From Mercurialis annua (taxonomy: Eukaryota > Streptophyta > Magnoliopsida > Malpighiales > Euphorbiaceae), in NCBI RefSeq assembly GCF_937616625.2, contig NC_065577.1:3141001-3205000 (forward strand): DNA of 64,000 nucleotides. The letters run 5' to 3'. Below, piece by piece: positions 45,193-56,797 of this stretch. The translations under genes were made by a program, and so were the position numbers. Position 1 is the stretch's first letter. Each line of letters opens with the position of its first letter. The notes beneath the pieces were generated by a model. The model made no database searches. It saw only the letters and a list, made by a program, of their open reading frames with translations, and was not told the origin of the DNA.

Positions 45193-46271
45193 ATGTCTAA
45201 CATAGACTGCGTGGAGTCGGTGCCGTTCAAGCTAAACGCGGCTGTTGACGATGAAAGGAATGTGCATGGCTTGTCCGGCTACGAATTACCCTCGCAGACG
45301 CCAAAACGAATAGTTTTGGTGAAGCGAAAGGCTGATTTTGACGACGACTCTGTTTCCGACGAGGAGGAGGAGGAGGAGGAGGAGAGCAGAGATGATACTG
45401 ATTTTGTTGCGAACAATGAGCTCAAAGATAGTGAAGAACAAAAAACTGCATATGAGGAGGAGGAGGATGATGGTTATGAAGGCAGCGAACAGCAGGAAAA
45501 GGACTATCAGGATTATTTGAAAATTGTCAAGGACTCTGATGTACGCTATAATTTCGTAATATCTTTTATTTTTTCTTCTAATGCAAATAGAGTTTATGAA
45601 TGCTTAATTGGTTGTTTATGTTTATTCAGGGTTTTGATATCGGAAAAGGTTTCAGAGGGAATTATTTTGGTATTAAGAACTTGGTCAATCTAAATGATCC
45701 TGAAGAGATTTATACCAAGCAATGCATTGAGGCTGTTCATTCTGTAATTAAGCAACAGAACGATGAGAAGGTCAGAATTAAGACTAGTAATTCTTTTTCC
45801 TTTAGCATTTGCTCCTACTTCAGTTTTCGTTTGTTATAACCTATCCCCATATGCATCTTCATGATTAGTAGCTAACATTTGTTGTTGTCGCGTTAATTAT
45901 GAAGGGTGCGAATTTGGCATTCGTGGAGCTGACTAGCGCAAATTGGACATCATTTGCTCTTTATTATGCAACCTTTAAAGCTAGAAACAAGACTACTAAT
46001 GAGGTGAATACTTATCAAACAAAGGTCTTTCGCTGTTTAATTGACGGCGAGACTGAAATTGATTTGTTCAGGCTTAAACCAATTCGAGATAGTACAGGTA
46101 CTAATATTTTTGTTTCTATGATCATGAGAAACCTCTTAATTTTTGCTTACGTTTTCTTTCGGAACTTCTATACTCTGGCTGTCAAAGGCTCTATAATTGT
46201 TTAGTCATATTCGGTTGTTTGTTTTAGGTGGAAAACTAGACAACTCAATGTCCTCATGTCTAAGTTTGTAG
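45193..46271 (+). CDS. Cystatin-like family protein, copy 6 (four exons, 241 aa, intact)
   Basis: Exons are 45193-45540, 45630-45770, 45905-46097 and 46228-46271. All introns are GT-AG and the total of 726 bases keeps frame. Residues 1-116: MSNIDCVESVPFKLN, a basic VLVKRKADFDD motif at about 41-51 that could be a nuclear signal, poly-Glu and other acidic runs, then DGYEGSEQQEKDYQDYLKIV. Residues 117-241 form the folded part: GFDIGKGFRGNYFG, CIEAVHSVIKQQNDEK (helix), FVELTSANWTSF, LYYATFKARNKTT, TYQTKVF and FRLKP, ending GKLDNSMSSCLSL. The pattern matches plant cystatin-related proteins. The QxVxG loop position reads SANWT, so classical papain inhibition is not expected from sequence. This is the best reference gene of the array. 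Confidence 0.85.
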
Positions 46272-48777
46272 GCATTTGCTGTTGTTGTTGTTTGGTGCAA
46301 TTTCTCTTACAATATTGCTTGTCTTGACCGTTCTAGAATGGATTCATGTCTTGATATTATACTCCTGCAACATTGGCTTTCTGTATAATTTATTTCATAA
46401 AGCAATTATGCTAAATTGTGAAACTTTCATGTCAATTTACATATTTCAGAAGTATTCTATGTGAAAGATCAATACTTTTTCCATGTTTTTCCTTTCACTT
46501 CTCTTATTTCCGCTATAATGTTTCCACGATTTTATTCAGAAATAAGTCTCTTGCCGAGCTAATCCGATAAAGTGGATTTGATTTGATTTCACCTTGCCTG
46601 TGAAGAGTCCTGTATGGTCCTTCTATGATGTTGAAAGTTTTATACTGGAAATCAGTGGAATAGACCACCCGGCCTTCCTAAGTCTAGTTTCAGCTTTTGT
46701 GCGGCCTTTGTGCAAGTAATCTGTCACTTGATTTTTCCTTGTAGCATTAGATATCAATAATCAAGTGGATTTGTCTGTTGGGCAAAGAGGATTATGGAAA
46801 TTATATTTCATTATTTTATTTCGATAGTCTAAAATAAAAGATATCATTATTTGTTTATATTATCCCTTTCTTCTTTTCCAACAGCATTAGGAAAATAGCT
46901 ATTCTTTGTTAAATTCAAAAAGCATAGAGACTATTTCTGTTGATAGTATAATTTACTCATTTGTTGTATTGGCAGCTATCCAAGCTTAATTGTAGCTGCA
47001 AGATGGCATATGATGCTTGTTGATTGTGGAGATCTCCGACAGATTCTTATTTCCGGTGTTGTAAATAGGTAGGTAGTATGAAAACTTTTGGCTGGGACCA
47101 TATGTGTGGTTCTCATAGGAGTTCATTTGTGATATGTGTAGTTCTACATTTTGGAATTATGAACTTGTCCAGTTTGAACTTATTATCTTCTGTACATTAA
47201 GAATTTATGTATTTAGATGATGATCATTGCTCGGCTCTGATCTTTGATGCTTAGATCCTCGTATTTAAAATTCATACTACATCCCAACGGTTAAACCACC
47301 GTCCTAGTTTTAATCAAAATAGCATTCTTTTCTTCAGTTGCCTACTTTTTTTTCTTATTCTATATCAGACTGTTTGTTAAGTTCTCTGCATGGTAGGAAG
47401 AATTAGCTCAAGAATTGCTCCACATGGTATTGCTTAGAGCATTAGGGGAGTGAATGCGTAAAGCGTAATACCTGGGTTGTTTATAGAGTTTATTACTTTT
47501 TCATAATTTATTCTTGTTAAAAACCTATAAAAAATTACGCTTTAAACTAGCAGTCTTTCAAACTAAATTTTTTAAAATGTTTTTTTTTTATATTAACTTT
47601 TATTTTTTACATTCTCTTTTACTTTTGGGATTATCCTAAAATTACCTTACTTTTAGAAAGTAATTGCAAGTATTGAGTTAAGAATTGCTAATTACATTTA
47701 ATATCCAATTTCATTAAATATTTACATAAGATGCATTTTTTAACCAGCGTCTATTTACCAAAAATTATCATAAATATATCATAAATACACTATAAATATA
47801 CCATAATTACACTACAAATACACTATAAAAGCACAAACAAACAAAAAGCACCAGAAAGGATATTTTTGAAATTAAAAAGACAATTTGAAAAGTAAAAAAA
47901 GATGGGTACCGCTGCAATTATTTTTCTAAAGTAGGATATTTTGAGAATTATCTCTTTATTTTTATATTGTTTTGCTCGTTATATTTTTGCGCTTATTACT
48001 TATCTTTTTATTTATTTTTGATTTTTTGAAATTTTATTCAGGTAGATATGACAGATACAAACTTTCTTTTAATAAGGATCCAAATTAAAAATATAAAAAG
48101 TAAACATGATTTATTTTAAAATTAAATTTATATAAACTAATAATTATTTATTTTTAAAAATAATTAAACTAATATAGATATATCGTAATGGTATAATTTT
48201 TATAATGTAAATCGAGTAATGATATTCATCAAACTAAGATATAAACAAATTACATATGTAAGTTCCATGTATTCTTTGAAAAACATTATGTTAGTGAAGT
48301 TGGAATGAACCTTTTAATAAATAATCACATCTTTCAAATCATGTTGATTATGTATCACCGAATACACTTTTTAAATCTCCTTTAATATTTATACAATCAA
48401 ATCATATTTAAATGAAAAAAATGTACAAAAAAATATACAATGGTAAAACAAGTGTTGTTTTTGTTTATATATCTTTATTTTGTTTCATATATAAAATTTA
48501 AAAATTATACTTTTATTTAAAAAAATTGAGTTTTATTTTTTGTAAAATATAACAAACAATTAATCTCTATTTATTTGTTTTTTTATTTGAAATTACAGAA
48601 TCTTTCAGTAATTGTACATTGTAAAATTTATTAAAAAGATTATTTACAAATATTAAATGTATAAATATATTATGTGGTGATTTCTTTTATTTTGTTAAAA
48701 TATAACTTTTATTAGATGAAACGAGTATTGGAAAGTTATGTATGCAAGCATCCCCACTCCCAAGTTTAGCTTAATGC
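46272..48777 (+). other. 3' flank of copy 6 and spacer C
   Basis: Noncoding counterpart of 22210-25079 without the 380-bp element; the empty target TAATGATAT is at 48217-48225. Confidence 0.6.
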
Positions 48778-49131
48778 ACAGATTGACCTTTGAATTTATA
48801 CCCTTTTATCTATCTAACTCATAAATTTAATATTTCATCTATCTAACTCATAAATTTAATATTTCACCTATCGAACTTCTGAATTTATTAATCCGATTTG
48901 ACACCTAAACTTGATATATATGTAAATGTTAAATTTTTCCGTGTCCGTCTGTCACTTGGAACATTTTAAAAGAAATTGTGTATAGAGGGCTTCAATGTTT
49001 ACATATTTATCAAGTTCAGGGGTCAAATCGGATTATTTAATAAATTCAGAGGTGCGATAAGTGAGACATTAAAATTAGGAATTAAATGAGTAAAAGGGTA
49101 CAAATTCAAGAATCAACCTATGTATTCAGCC
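48778..49131. mobile_element. 354-bp Mutator-like MITE (copy C)
   Basis: Counterpart of 25080-25445, flanked by CCCAAGTTT (48769-48777) and CTCAAGTTT (49132-49140). Confidence 0.85.
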
Positions 49132-49221
49132 CTCAAGTTTTGCTCAATTCTAGCAGGCAACAAATAGAACGAAAAAAATGTGAAGGGCTGAATTTTTCAT
49201 TCTACTTTTGAAAGGAATTTT

Positions 49222-49328
49222 TTTTTAAAGAAAACTAAGAGAGCGAGAGCGCTTGTAGAAGAATTTGAACCCACAATCTAGACAGTTTACCGTCTAGTGC
49301 TTATACCATTTGAATTACAACTCGTTGG
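49222..49328 (-). mobile_element. tRNA-derived SINE (copy C)
   Basis: Counterpart of 25536-25642, with the same A-box-like and B-box-like words on the minus strand and flanking TTTGAAAGGAATTTT / TTTGGAAGGAAATTTT repeats. Confidence 0.7.
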
Positions 49329-49758
49329 TTTGGAAGGAAATTTTAACAACTAATTATTATATATGACTCCTGACTTTTGCCTTCTTTATAATAAATTTTA
49401 AAATATTATCTTTAGTCAGTCAGTAAATCTCATGTCCTCCATTTTACATTAACACTGTTAAAAATTATTGAGGTGACACTTAAAAAATAGACACAATAAT
49501 CCCACGTTATAAAAAAAAACTGTAAAAATATAAAAAATTTAAAATACTCTTAAAAATCAAAATGAAAAGATTATAATATTTTACTCATCCCTCATATTCA
49601 GTACCGCCACCCACCCCTGCCTCTTCCATTCCACTTGTTGTCGCCACCTTTGCACTTGCGGCCACCCAGTCCCATAACCCCAATATTGTCGCCGCTCCCT
49701 TGAGGACGTCTATAAGGGAGGAAAACTTTTTGTTCATTCTTTAAGGATAAACTGTGAG
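49329..49758. other. Spacer C noncoding sequence with GC-rich patch
   Basis: Counterpart of 25646-26059. No gene. Confidence 0.45.
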
Positions 49759-50641
49759 TAGAGATAGCAATTCGTGTCACCGTATTATAAACATGTTGTA
49801 TATTCATTTAAAAATAGATAATTTTTTTCAATCCGTTTAACTAATTGTGTTAAAATGTCAAATCCGAACCCGGCCTGTTTATTAAATGGGTTAACACATG
49901 TTGAACTGTTTAAATCGTTTATCAAAACAGGTCATAACAGGTCGCATGTTTAGATTGTTTAACACATTTATTAATAACCCACCTAACACATTTAACATAT
50001 TTTTTAATTAAATAAGTATAATTAAACCCCAAAATAACCATAAATCTCAATATAACAACCAACAATTAATAAATGGTTAATTACATATAAAATTATGACC
50101 TTTGCACCAAATTTCAAAAATAACATGACTTTTAAAACGTGTCAATTACATGCACCACCTTTTATTTTTATTTTTTTAAATAATATCGGCAATTTTTAGT
50201 GCCATTTTTACTGACGTGACATGACACATGGCAGACAAAGTCAGCAAAATTTCACCGAAAAAATATACCCGTGATGAAATTAAAAAAAATAAAAAGTGGT
50301 ATCTGTGATTGACACGTTTTAAAGGTCATGTTATTTTTGAAACTTGGTGTAAAGGTCATGATTTTATATGTAATTAACGCATTAATAAATGATATGCATT
50401 ATATGAATATATTTGGTCACATATGATAATTTAAATTATTATTATAATTAATTGATCAATTTAAACATGTCTCAACGTGTCTTAGACGAGTTAGGCATGT
50501 TTATCCAGTTTAACCCGCTATTTAACTGTGTCATAAACGGGTTGATCCGTTTATGACCCAAATCCATGTAAACTCAAACCGAACCCATTTAACTTCGTGC
50601 CGTGTCATGTTAACGGATAATGTAGAAAATTGTCAGCCCTA
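49759..50641. mobile_element. Non-autonomous hAT element (copy C)
   Basis: Counterpart of 26060-26950, with ends TAGAGATAGCAA and TAGGGCTGACAA and flanks ACTGTGAG / ACTGTGAT. Confidence 0.85.
50074..50380. mobile_element. 307-bp Mutator-like MITE nested in hAT element (copy C)
   Basis: Counterpart of 26383-26689; the right end here (GCGTTAATTACATATAAAAT reverse-complemented) matches the left end even better. The 9-bp duplication is ATTAATAAA. Confidence 0.85.
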
Positions 50642-51410
50642 ACTGTGATGTTCGTCCTCTCAAAAGGGACGAAAGAGCTGTAGTCAAAGTGGGTATGGAG
50701 GCAGCGTGAGTATCGATAAGGGGCAACATGGCCCAAGTTGGTGTGGGATCTTTTAAATTTTATTTAATTTTTTAATTAAATTTCAATTTTTGTAGTTTTA
50801 CTTTTAAAGGTATTTTGAAAATTTAAGAATTTTGAATGATACTTTTCGAACAATGTACCGTTCAAACGGGCATTGTTCGTCGTATCGACGGCTATAGCAT
50901 GTTGCAGATGCTAGAGATTGCTGATGTAGTTGTGCGGTAAGCGACATGCATGGTAACGACGATTGTTGTTAAAGGGTGAAACTTAATTAGGTTTTCATGG
51001 TTAATTTTGGTTAATTAGTATAATTAAAGTTAATTAGAATTATATTTTTATAAGACATTAGCCCGTTTAAAATTCAGGGTATATGGTTTAATAATAGACG
51101 TTTTTAATCTTTCCCTACAAATATTAAAATAATCTCCTCGTGGTACATTTAGAAGCTTTAAAAACAGTATAATTATGCTCCTTTATAAAGCGGAGTGTTT
51201 GAAAGAGGGGTATAATTGAGTATTTATTTTTAAAAAATAAAAAATAAAATTAAGTGTCTATTTTAGACAAATTTGTTACTAGGGGCAAAATATCCGTTTC
51301 CCTTTATAAAAAGGAAACACAGGGTGTAAGATAGTATAAATATAGTCTCGTGTTACTTGCCTTTTGAAAATCACCCCCAATTGAAATTTAGGGTTTGTAG
51401 CAATTCAATC
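50642..51410 (+). promoter_or_regulatory. Spacer end and promoter of copy 7, TATA box at 51335-51342
   Basis: Matches 26951-27522 and then 32321-32516 without interruption, which gives the pre-insertion form of the LINE site (51202-51215). TATAAATA lies 76 bases before the ATG. Confidence 0.6.
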
Positions 51411-52352
51411 ATGGCTAACTTAGACTGCGTGGAGTCGGTGCCGGTAAAGCTAAACGCTGCTGTTGACGATGAAAGGAATGTGCATGGCCTGTCCGACTAC
51501 CAATTACCCTCGCAGACGCCAACACGAATAGTTTTGGTGAAGAGAAAGGCTGATTTTGACGACAACTCTGTTTCCGACGACGAGGAGGAGAGCGGTGATG
51601 ATTCTGATTGTGATGAGGTCTCAGATAATAAAGTCAGAGAAGAAGAAAAAATTGTATATGCGGAGGAGGAGGAGGATGATGGTTATGAAGGCAGCGAACA
51701 GCAGGAAAAGGACTTTGAGGATTATGTGAAAATTGTGAAGGAGTCTGAAGTAAGCTATTATTTCCTTCTACATGTATTCTCACATGCTAATAGATTTTGT
51801 GTGATTGTGTTTAGGTTAGAATTATGAATGCTTAATTCGTTGCTTATGCTTATGCTTATGCAGGGTTTTGAAATCGGAAAAGGTTACAGAGGGTTTATTA
51901 TTGGTGTTAAAGCCTCGGTCAATCTGAAGGATCCTGAGGATATTTATACCAAGAACTGCATTGAGGCTGTTCATTCTGCAGTCAAGCAACAGAACGATGA
52001 GAAGGTCAGAATTCAGATTAGTAATTCTTTTTCGTATGTTTGCTTGTAGTAAGGATATTTTAATTTCAAATTCATGTCACTGCATGATGGATGTTTTATC
52101 TAACTATCGCCTTTTGTTGTCACTTAAATCATGCAGGGTGCAAATTTGGAATTCATGGAGGTGACTAGCGCAAATTGGACTTCATTTGCTCTTTATTATG
52201 CAACCTTTAAAGCTAGAAACAAGACTACTAATGAGGTGAACACTTATCAAACAAAGGTCTTTCGCTGTTTGATTGATGGCGAGACTGAAATTTATTTGTT
52301 CAGGCTTAAACCAAATCGAGATTGTACAGGTACTAATATTTTGTTTCTATGA
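51411..52352 (+). CDS. Cystatin-like family protein, copy 7
   Basis: Exons are 51411-51749, 51864-52004 and 52137-52329, with GT-AG introns in phase. It starts MANLDCVESVPVKLNAAVDD and differs from copy 5 by only a few residues. In the last strands DLFRLKPIRDSTG has become YLFRLKPNRDCTG. The usual exon 4 region is rearranged near 52440 (AAGTGTCTAGACAATTC in place of the TTTTAG acceptor and GGAAAACTAGACAAC). The likely end is therefore read-through to a stop at 52350-52352, adding TNILFL. The substitutions and altered end suggest relaxed constraint, but the frame is open throughout. Confidence 0.65.
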
Positions 52353-52948
52353 TTAGTTTTTTCTTCATCCTCTAATGAGAAAGCTCTTAATAATTGCTTA
52401 CCTAACTTATTTTTTATTTTAAATTCTGTCTATCAAAGGCTCTATAAGTGTCTAGACAATTCAATGTCCTCATGTCTAAGTTTGTAGTGCTTGGTGCAAG
52501 TTCTCTTACAAAAAGTGCTTGTCTTCGAGCATATATTTGTTTATAGTATCCCTTTCTCCTTTTCCAACAGCATTAGGAAAATAGCTATTCTTTGGTAATC
52601 ATAGAGACTGTTTCTGTTGATAGTATAATTTACTCATTTGTTGTATTTTTCAGCTATCCAAGCTTAATCGAAGCTGTCAAGAAGGCATAAGATGCTTATG
52701 GATTGTGGAGATCTCCAACATTTACGGTGTTGTTTTTTGGTAGTATGAAAACTTTTGGCTGTGACCATACATAGGAGTTTATTTGTGATATGTGTAGCTC
52801 TACATTTTGGAATTATGAACTTGTCCAGTTTGAACTTATTATCTAATGTTACATTAAATATGTATGTCTTTAGATGATGATCATTGTTCGGCTCTGATCT
52901 TTTATACTTGGATTGTGATACTTAAAATAGGAGCATTTATTCCAAATT
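52353..52948 (+). other. Shortened 3' flank of copy 7
   Basis: A compressed, deletion-rich version of the family 3' flank; the CAGCTATCCAAGCTTAATC word is at about 52652. No gene. Confidence 0.6.
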
Positions 52949-53149
52949 TTATCTGGTTTCAATTTCTTCTAATTTGCAGTACACCCTCATGTTTAACATA
53001 GCAACTGCTTCATCAAAGCTAAAGTCATCTACTATCTTCATGATTATATCGACATGAGAGGTAGAAGCCATAGGTTGTTTGTTGCTGCTTCTGAGATGCA
53101 GAATAAGGAAACCAACCTGCAGAAATAACATAAACCCTTCAACTCTCAT
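52949..53149 (-). pseudogene. Unidentified exon-like frame
   Basis: The minus-strand frame reads MRVEGFMLFLQ, then after a CAG the sequence KQPMASTSHVDIIMKIVDDF and FDEAVAMLNMRVYCKLEE. The second part looks like an exon with an amphipathic helical pattern. No family is recognised. It lies just downstream of the ubiquitin-like fragment on the same strand and may belong to the same captured unit. Confidence 0.3.
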
Positions 53150-53241
53150 TGGTTAATTACATGTATCTCTTCAAAAATCAAGAGTTTCAACCAAACGACG
53201 ACGTCCTTTTCAACATCGGAGAATCCGACACTTAGTGAGAA

Positions 53242-53346
53242 TCATGTCCATTGTTGGTCCGGTGGGATATCTTCTTTGTCATCAATTTTAGCTGACGTTG
53301 TCTGTTGCGTCGCTGCTCTCGTCTTTCCGGTGAGGAAGATATGCAT
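53242..53346 (-). pseudogene. Ubiquitin-derived fragment
   Basis: An ATG at 53346 opens MHIFLTGKTRAATQQTTSAK followed by IDDKEDIPPDQQW and a stop. Ubiquitin's opening (MQIFVKTLTGKT) and its AKIQDKEGIPPDQQ stretch are both recognisable, which is distinctive for such a short piece. The intervening residues are shortened and changed, and the conserved C-terminal LRLRGG does not follow in frame. It is a decayed retrocopy or captured piece. Confidence 0.8.
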
Positions 53347-54448
53347 CTGAAAATTGAGAAAAAGTAAAAAAACCTAATTAGCAAATTATTAGTATAAAAA
53401 GACATTAAAGCCCTTTAGCATTTTTTACGTGGCAATATAGTCCTGATCATCACTTGCTTTTTCTTTTCCATTCTCACTAAACCATGCGTGTATGACACGA
53501 GCAAACAGAATGTAACAGAAGGACTTATATTAAAGGTTTCTGATAGTGTAGGGAATTGTTTTACACTTTTTTAATGCAGGGATCCATTTTAGAAAAAGGT
53601 TATAGTGCAGGGACTTAAATATACGTTTGGCCTTTTTTTCCATTCTGCATCAGACTTTTTTTTAGTTCTGTACATGGTAGAAAGAATTACATCGAGAATT
53701 GCTTCATGGCAGCATAAGGGGAGTGAATGCGTAATAGTTGGGATTGATTGTAGAGTTTACTACTTTTTTCATAATTTTTCCTTTCTTACAACTTTTTTTT
53801 TTTTACAATTTATATAGGTTATCTATCAAGCTAAATTTTTAAAACTATTTCTTTTATATTAACTTTTATTGTTTAATATTTATTTGGCTAAAGTCATTCT
53901 AAAATCTTTATACTATTAACTTTTATTTTACTTGGTCCCTCGTAATCTTTTGTATATTACTAGTCTCTTAACTATTTATTATGTACTCATGTGGTCCTTT
54001 TATGCATAAAACATTATCGTTCCATGCCGATTAAAACGACAATGTTTCGTTCATAAAAGGACCATAAATGTATAAAATAAATAGTTAAGAGACAATTTAA
54101 ATGTAAAACATTTGTGAGGCACCAAGTGAAATAAAAGTCAACAGTATAGGACTATGATGGTTTTATCCTATTGTCTTTTAATTTTTTAGTATTATTTTGC
54201 TTATTATTATTATTTGATACTTGTTATTTATTATATATTTAATTTTTTTCACGTATAGTCAGTGGCGAGTATATACCTTTTAGGAGTGTTCAAATAAAAA
54301 TATTAAAAGTAAAGAATGTATGATTTATCTCAAAAAAAAAATTATTTACTTTTATAAATTATTAAACTAATATAAATATATCATAATGCTATAATATTAA
54401 TAATGTATAACGAGTTATGATATTCATCAAACTTAGATAAAAGAAAAG
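53347..54448. other. AT-rich noncoding stretch
   Basis: Contains the remains of a transposon with opposed CTTTTATTTTACTTGG-like and reverse-complement words (53900-54170), an imperfect inverted repeat centred near 54045. The rest resembles spacer sequence at 54250-54430 (compare 23990-24240). No gene. Confidence 0.4.
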
Positions 54449-55539
54449 GCAAAATCCATGCAAAAACCCCTCTACTTTACCGGTTTTATTCGAGAGACCC
54501 CTATTTTAAAGTTTGTCACATTTGAGTCCATATACTTGTCAATATTCTAATTTTAAGGCCCTTATGTGGACGAAAAATGGAGATTATAATTTACTCTCCG
54601 TTAATGAGAATGTGAAAAGAAAAAAACTCTTAACATTTTTACTTTTAATCCATATAAATATACATAAAATTTAAGGACTTTAGATGTATTTTTCCTTCTC
54701 TTCACTTCATCTTCTTCACCAACAATCGAACAGAGAATTAAGCCTAAAACAAACAGATAAAATGATAAAAATATTTCTAATATGATTATTAAAACATGGT
54801 TTAGATTATCGAAAAGACATAGCTCAAAATTTAAGCTTATACAAAGAACCCGTAGAGCAAACATACAATTAAAAATTAAAGCAAATCGGCATTTACATAC
54901 AATTTAAGAATAAGATAGACTTTAGACCAACCTCATTTCTCTTCACCTTTCTTTTCTCCTCTAATGGTAGATCAAACAACACTTTCACAGCTTTTTTAAA
55001 TCTCTTGACGGAGCTTCGACGCAGGAGTCTCCGATCTCTGAAACTAGTTTTTGAATATCGCTAGGATTTGAAGCTGAAAGATTTATAACTGGGATTTGTT
55101 CTTCGAGTTCGAGTTGTGGAATTAGATTGAATTTAGATCTTTGTTCAAGGTTTTGAATGAATGATGGATATGATCACTTATATCAGTTTTTTTATTTGTG
55201 TTTTGAAGTTCAGCATTTTCAAGGAAGAAGATGATGAAAAAGTAACAATTTTATCATAAGATTTATTTTGTTTTACATATTTCAATTAAATTGTAATTTT
55301 AGGTGATATAGGTACTAAAAATTAATGCCACGTGGACCTTAATATATGGAAAAAAAGTTCCACATCACCATTTTCTGTTAATAACGGAGAGTGAATCACA
55401 CTTTCTATTTTCGTCCACATAAGGATCTTAAAATTAGAATATTGACAAGTACAGGACTTAGACGTGAACAACTTTACGTCAGGGGCCTTTCGAATAAAAT
55501 AAGTAAAATACAAGGGCCTCTTTGTGGATTTTGCCTAAA
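54449..55539. mobile_element. 1.1-kb Pack-type Mutator-like element carrying a host gene fragment
   Basis: The left end (AGGCAAAATCCATGCAAAAA...) and the reverse complement of the right end (AGGCAAAATCCACAAAGAGG...) open inverted repeats of about 160-200 bases. They share TTGTCAATATTCTAATTTTA and GTCCACATAAG words. Flanks are A-rich, so the 9-bp duplication is not certain. The interior holds a piece of a dioxygenase gene. Confidence 0.8.
54905..55175 (-). pseudogene. Captured 2-oxoglutarate/Fe(II) dioxygenase N-terminal fragment
   Basis: Minus-strand sequence reads PSFIQNLEQRSKFNLI, then IPVINLSASNPSDIQKLVSE, then IGDSC. After an internal deletion and frame change it continues KKAVKVLFDLPLEEKRKVKR followed by NEV. 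This is the N-terminal region of plant 2-oxoglutarate-dependent dioxygenases, where IPxIDLS, EIGxAC and FFxLPLEEKxKVxR are landmarks. The segment that normally reads WGFFQVINHGV is missing. The catalytic HxD...H domain is absent. It sits between transposon terminal repeats. Confidence 0.85.
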
Positions 55540-56040
55540 AAAGGTGACGCTATTGTCAGAGTAACAATTGATAGGGCTGGAACAAAAAGTTTATTTCGAC
55601 AAATCACCCTACAATATTGATAAAAGGTTTAATACCTTAATAAATATTTATACTAAAACTGCCACTGGTATGAAAATAATGCATAAATTATTTTCGTATA
55701 AGATAATAGCCGATCTACCTCATGGATGGATAGATAAAAATTTGAATTTTTGCGATTATTTTTTAACAGCAGTTGCTGAATATTAAAAATTTATTACGCG
55801 AAATTTTATTGTTTTAGTACGAGTTGAGAGAGTAGGTGTTGTTACTGGAGAGGGGGCAATTAATTAGACTTTATCAAAAATTATAAGAAAAGTTTTGATT
55901 TAGAGAAAATCTATTTCGAAATGGAGAGAATATTGTACTCTCATAGGCAAAAGATAGGGAGACAAATTTTGATACGATTTTGTAAAAGTTCGAATTTTTT
56001 TAACTGGTTTTCGTTAGATTGACTTTTCTTTTATATTTTA
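55540..56040. other. AT-rich noncoding stretch
   Basis: A 72-codon plus-strand frame at 55568-55786 ([17 protein letters not shown]) has no recognised domain and could be chance. Otherwise nothing is seen. Confidence 0.35.
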
Positions 56041-56443
56041 GAGCAAATTATTATGAAGCCCCTCACATTTGACATAATTTACACTTAAGTTCCTCCTGTC
56101 TGAAAACTAAACTATGTGGCCCCTCATTTTTATTTCCGTCAACATTTTAATCCCTTCATCTATTTTTAGTGTTAGTCAACAAAGTCAAATGACTTATAGG
56201 TAAATTAATTATCAAAACTGAGGGACGAAATCGTTGACAAATATAAATGTGAGGGGTGAAATCGTTGAGTAAAACAAAAGTGGAGGACCATATAGTTTTG
56301 CTGACTTCGTTTAACATTCAAATGGACGGAAGGATTAAATCGTTGACAAAAACAAAAGTGAAGTGCTATATAGTTCAATTTTCAAACAAGAGGAAATAAA
56401 TTGTGAATTATGTTAAATGTGAGGGTGTCATATTAATTTGCTC
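56041..56443. mobile_element. 403-bp Mutator-like MITE
   Basis: The ends GAGCAAATTATTATGA and GAGCAAATTAATATGA (right reverse-complemented) open inverted repeats of about 120 bases. The 9-bp duplication TATATTTTA is perfect at 56032-56040 and 56444-56452. Confidence 0.93.
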
Positions 56444-56494
56444 TATATTTTATGCCAACTTAAATGATCTTCCACGTGTAAAAGTTAAACTTTA

Positions 56495-56797
56495 GGCCAA
56501 ACCTTTCTATAGAACCCTGTACTTTACATTTTTTCTCCGTAAGTCCTTATATTTCATTTTTGTATTATCTGGTCTCTCTATTTATCTATTTTTTATTTTC
56601 AGGTCCTTTTTGAGTTTTTTCCAATCATTTTGTTTGACTGGAGGAAAAAAAATGGTAAGTAGAGGGACTGGAAAAAAACTCAAAAATGACATGAAAATCG
56701 AAAATAGATAAGTATAAGGACCAGATAATAAAAAAATGAAGTATAAGGACACAAGAAAAAAAGTGTAAAGTACAGGGGCCTTTAGATGGGTTAAGCC
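56495..56797. mobile_element. 303-bp Mutator-like MITE
   Basis: The ends GGCCAAACCTTTC and GGCTTAACCCATC (right reverse-complemented) open inverted repeats sharing CCTGTACTTTAC and CCTTATA. The flanks TAAACTTTA and TAAACTTTT match at 8 of 9 bases. Confidence 0.85.

Larger units (their letters stand above)
45541..52329 (+). repeat. Segmental duplication, copy C+D (pairs with 21470-27508 plus 32307-33435)
   Basis: The segment from intron 1 of copy 6 through the spacer and on through exon 3 of copy 7 runs parallel to the copy 4 to copy 5 segment once the LINE is removed. Copy 7 is nearly identical to copy 5 up to about 52330; beyond that the two diverge strongly. Confidence 0.92.

Noticed and set aside
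45193..46271. Calling the family functional cystatin protease inhibitors
   Set aside because: The fold pattern is cystatin-like, but the QxVxG loop and the second PW loop that bind papain are not visible, so only the family resemblance is claimed.
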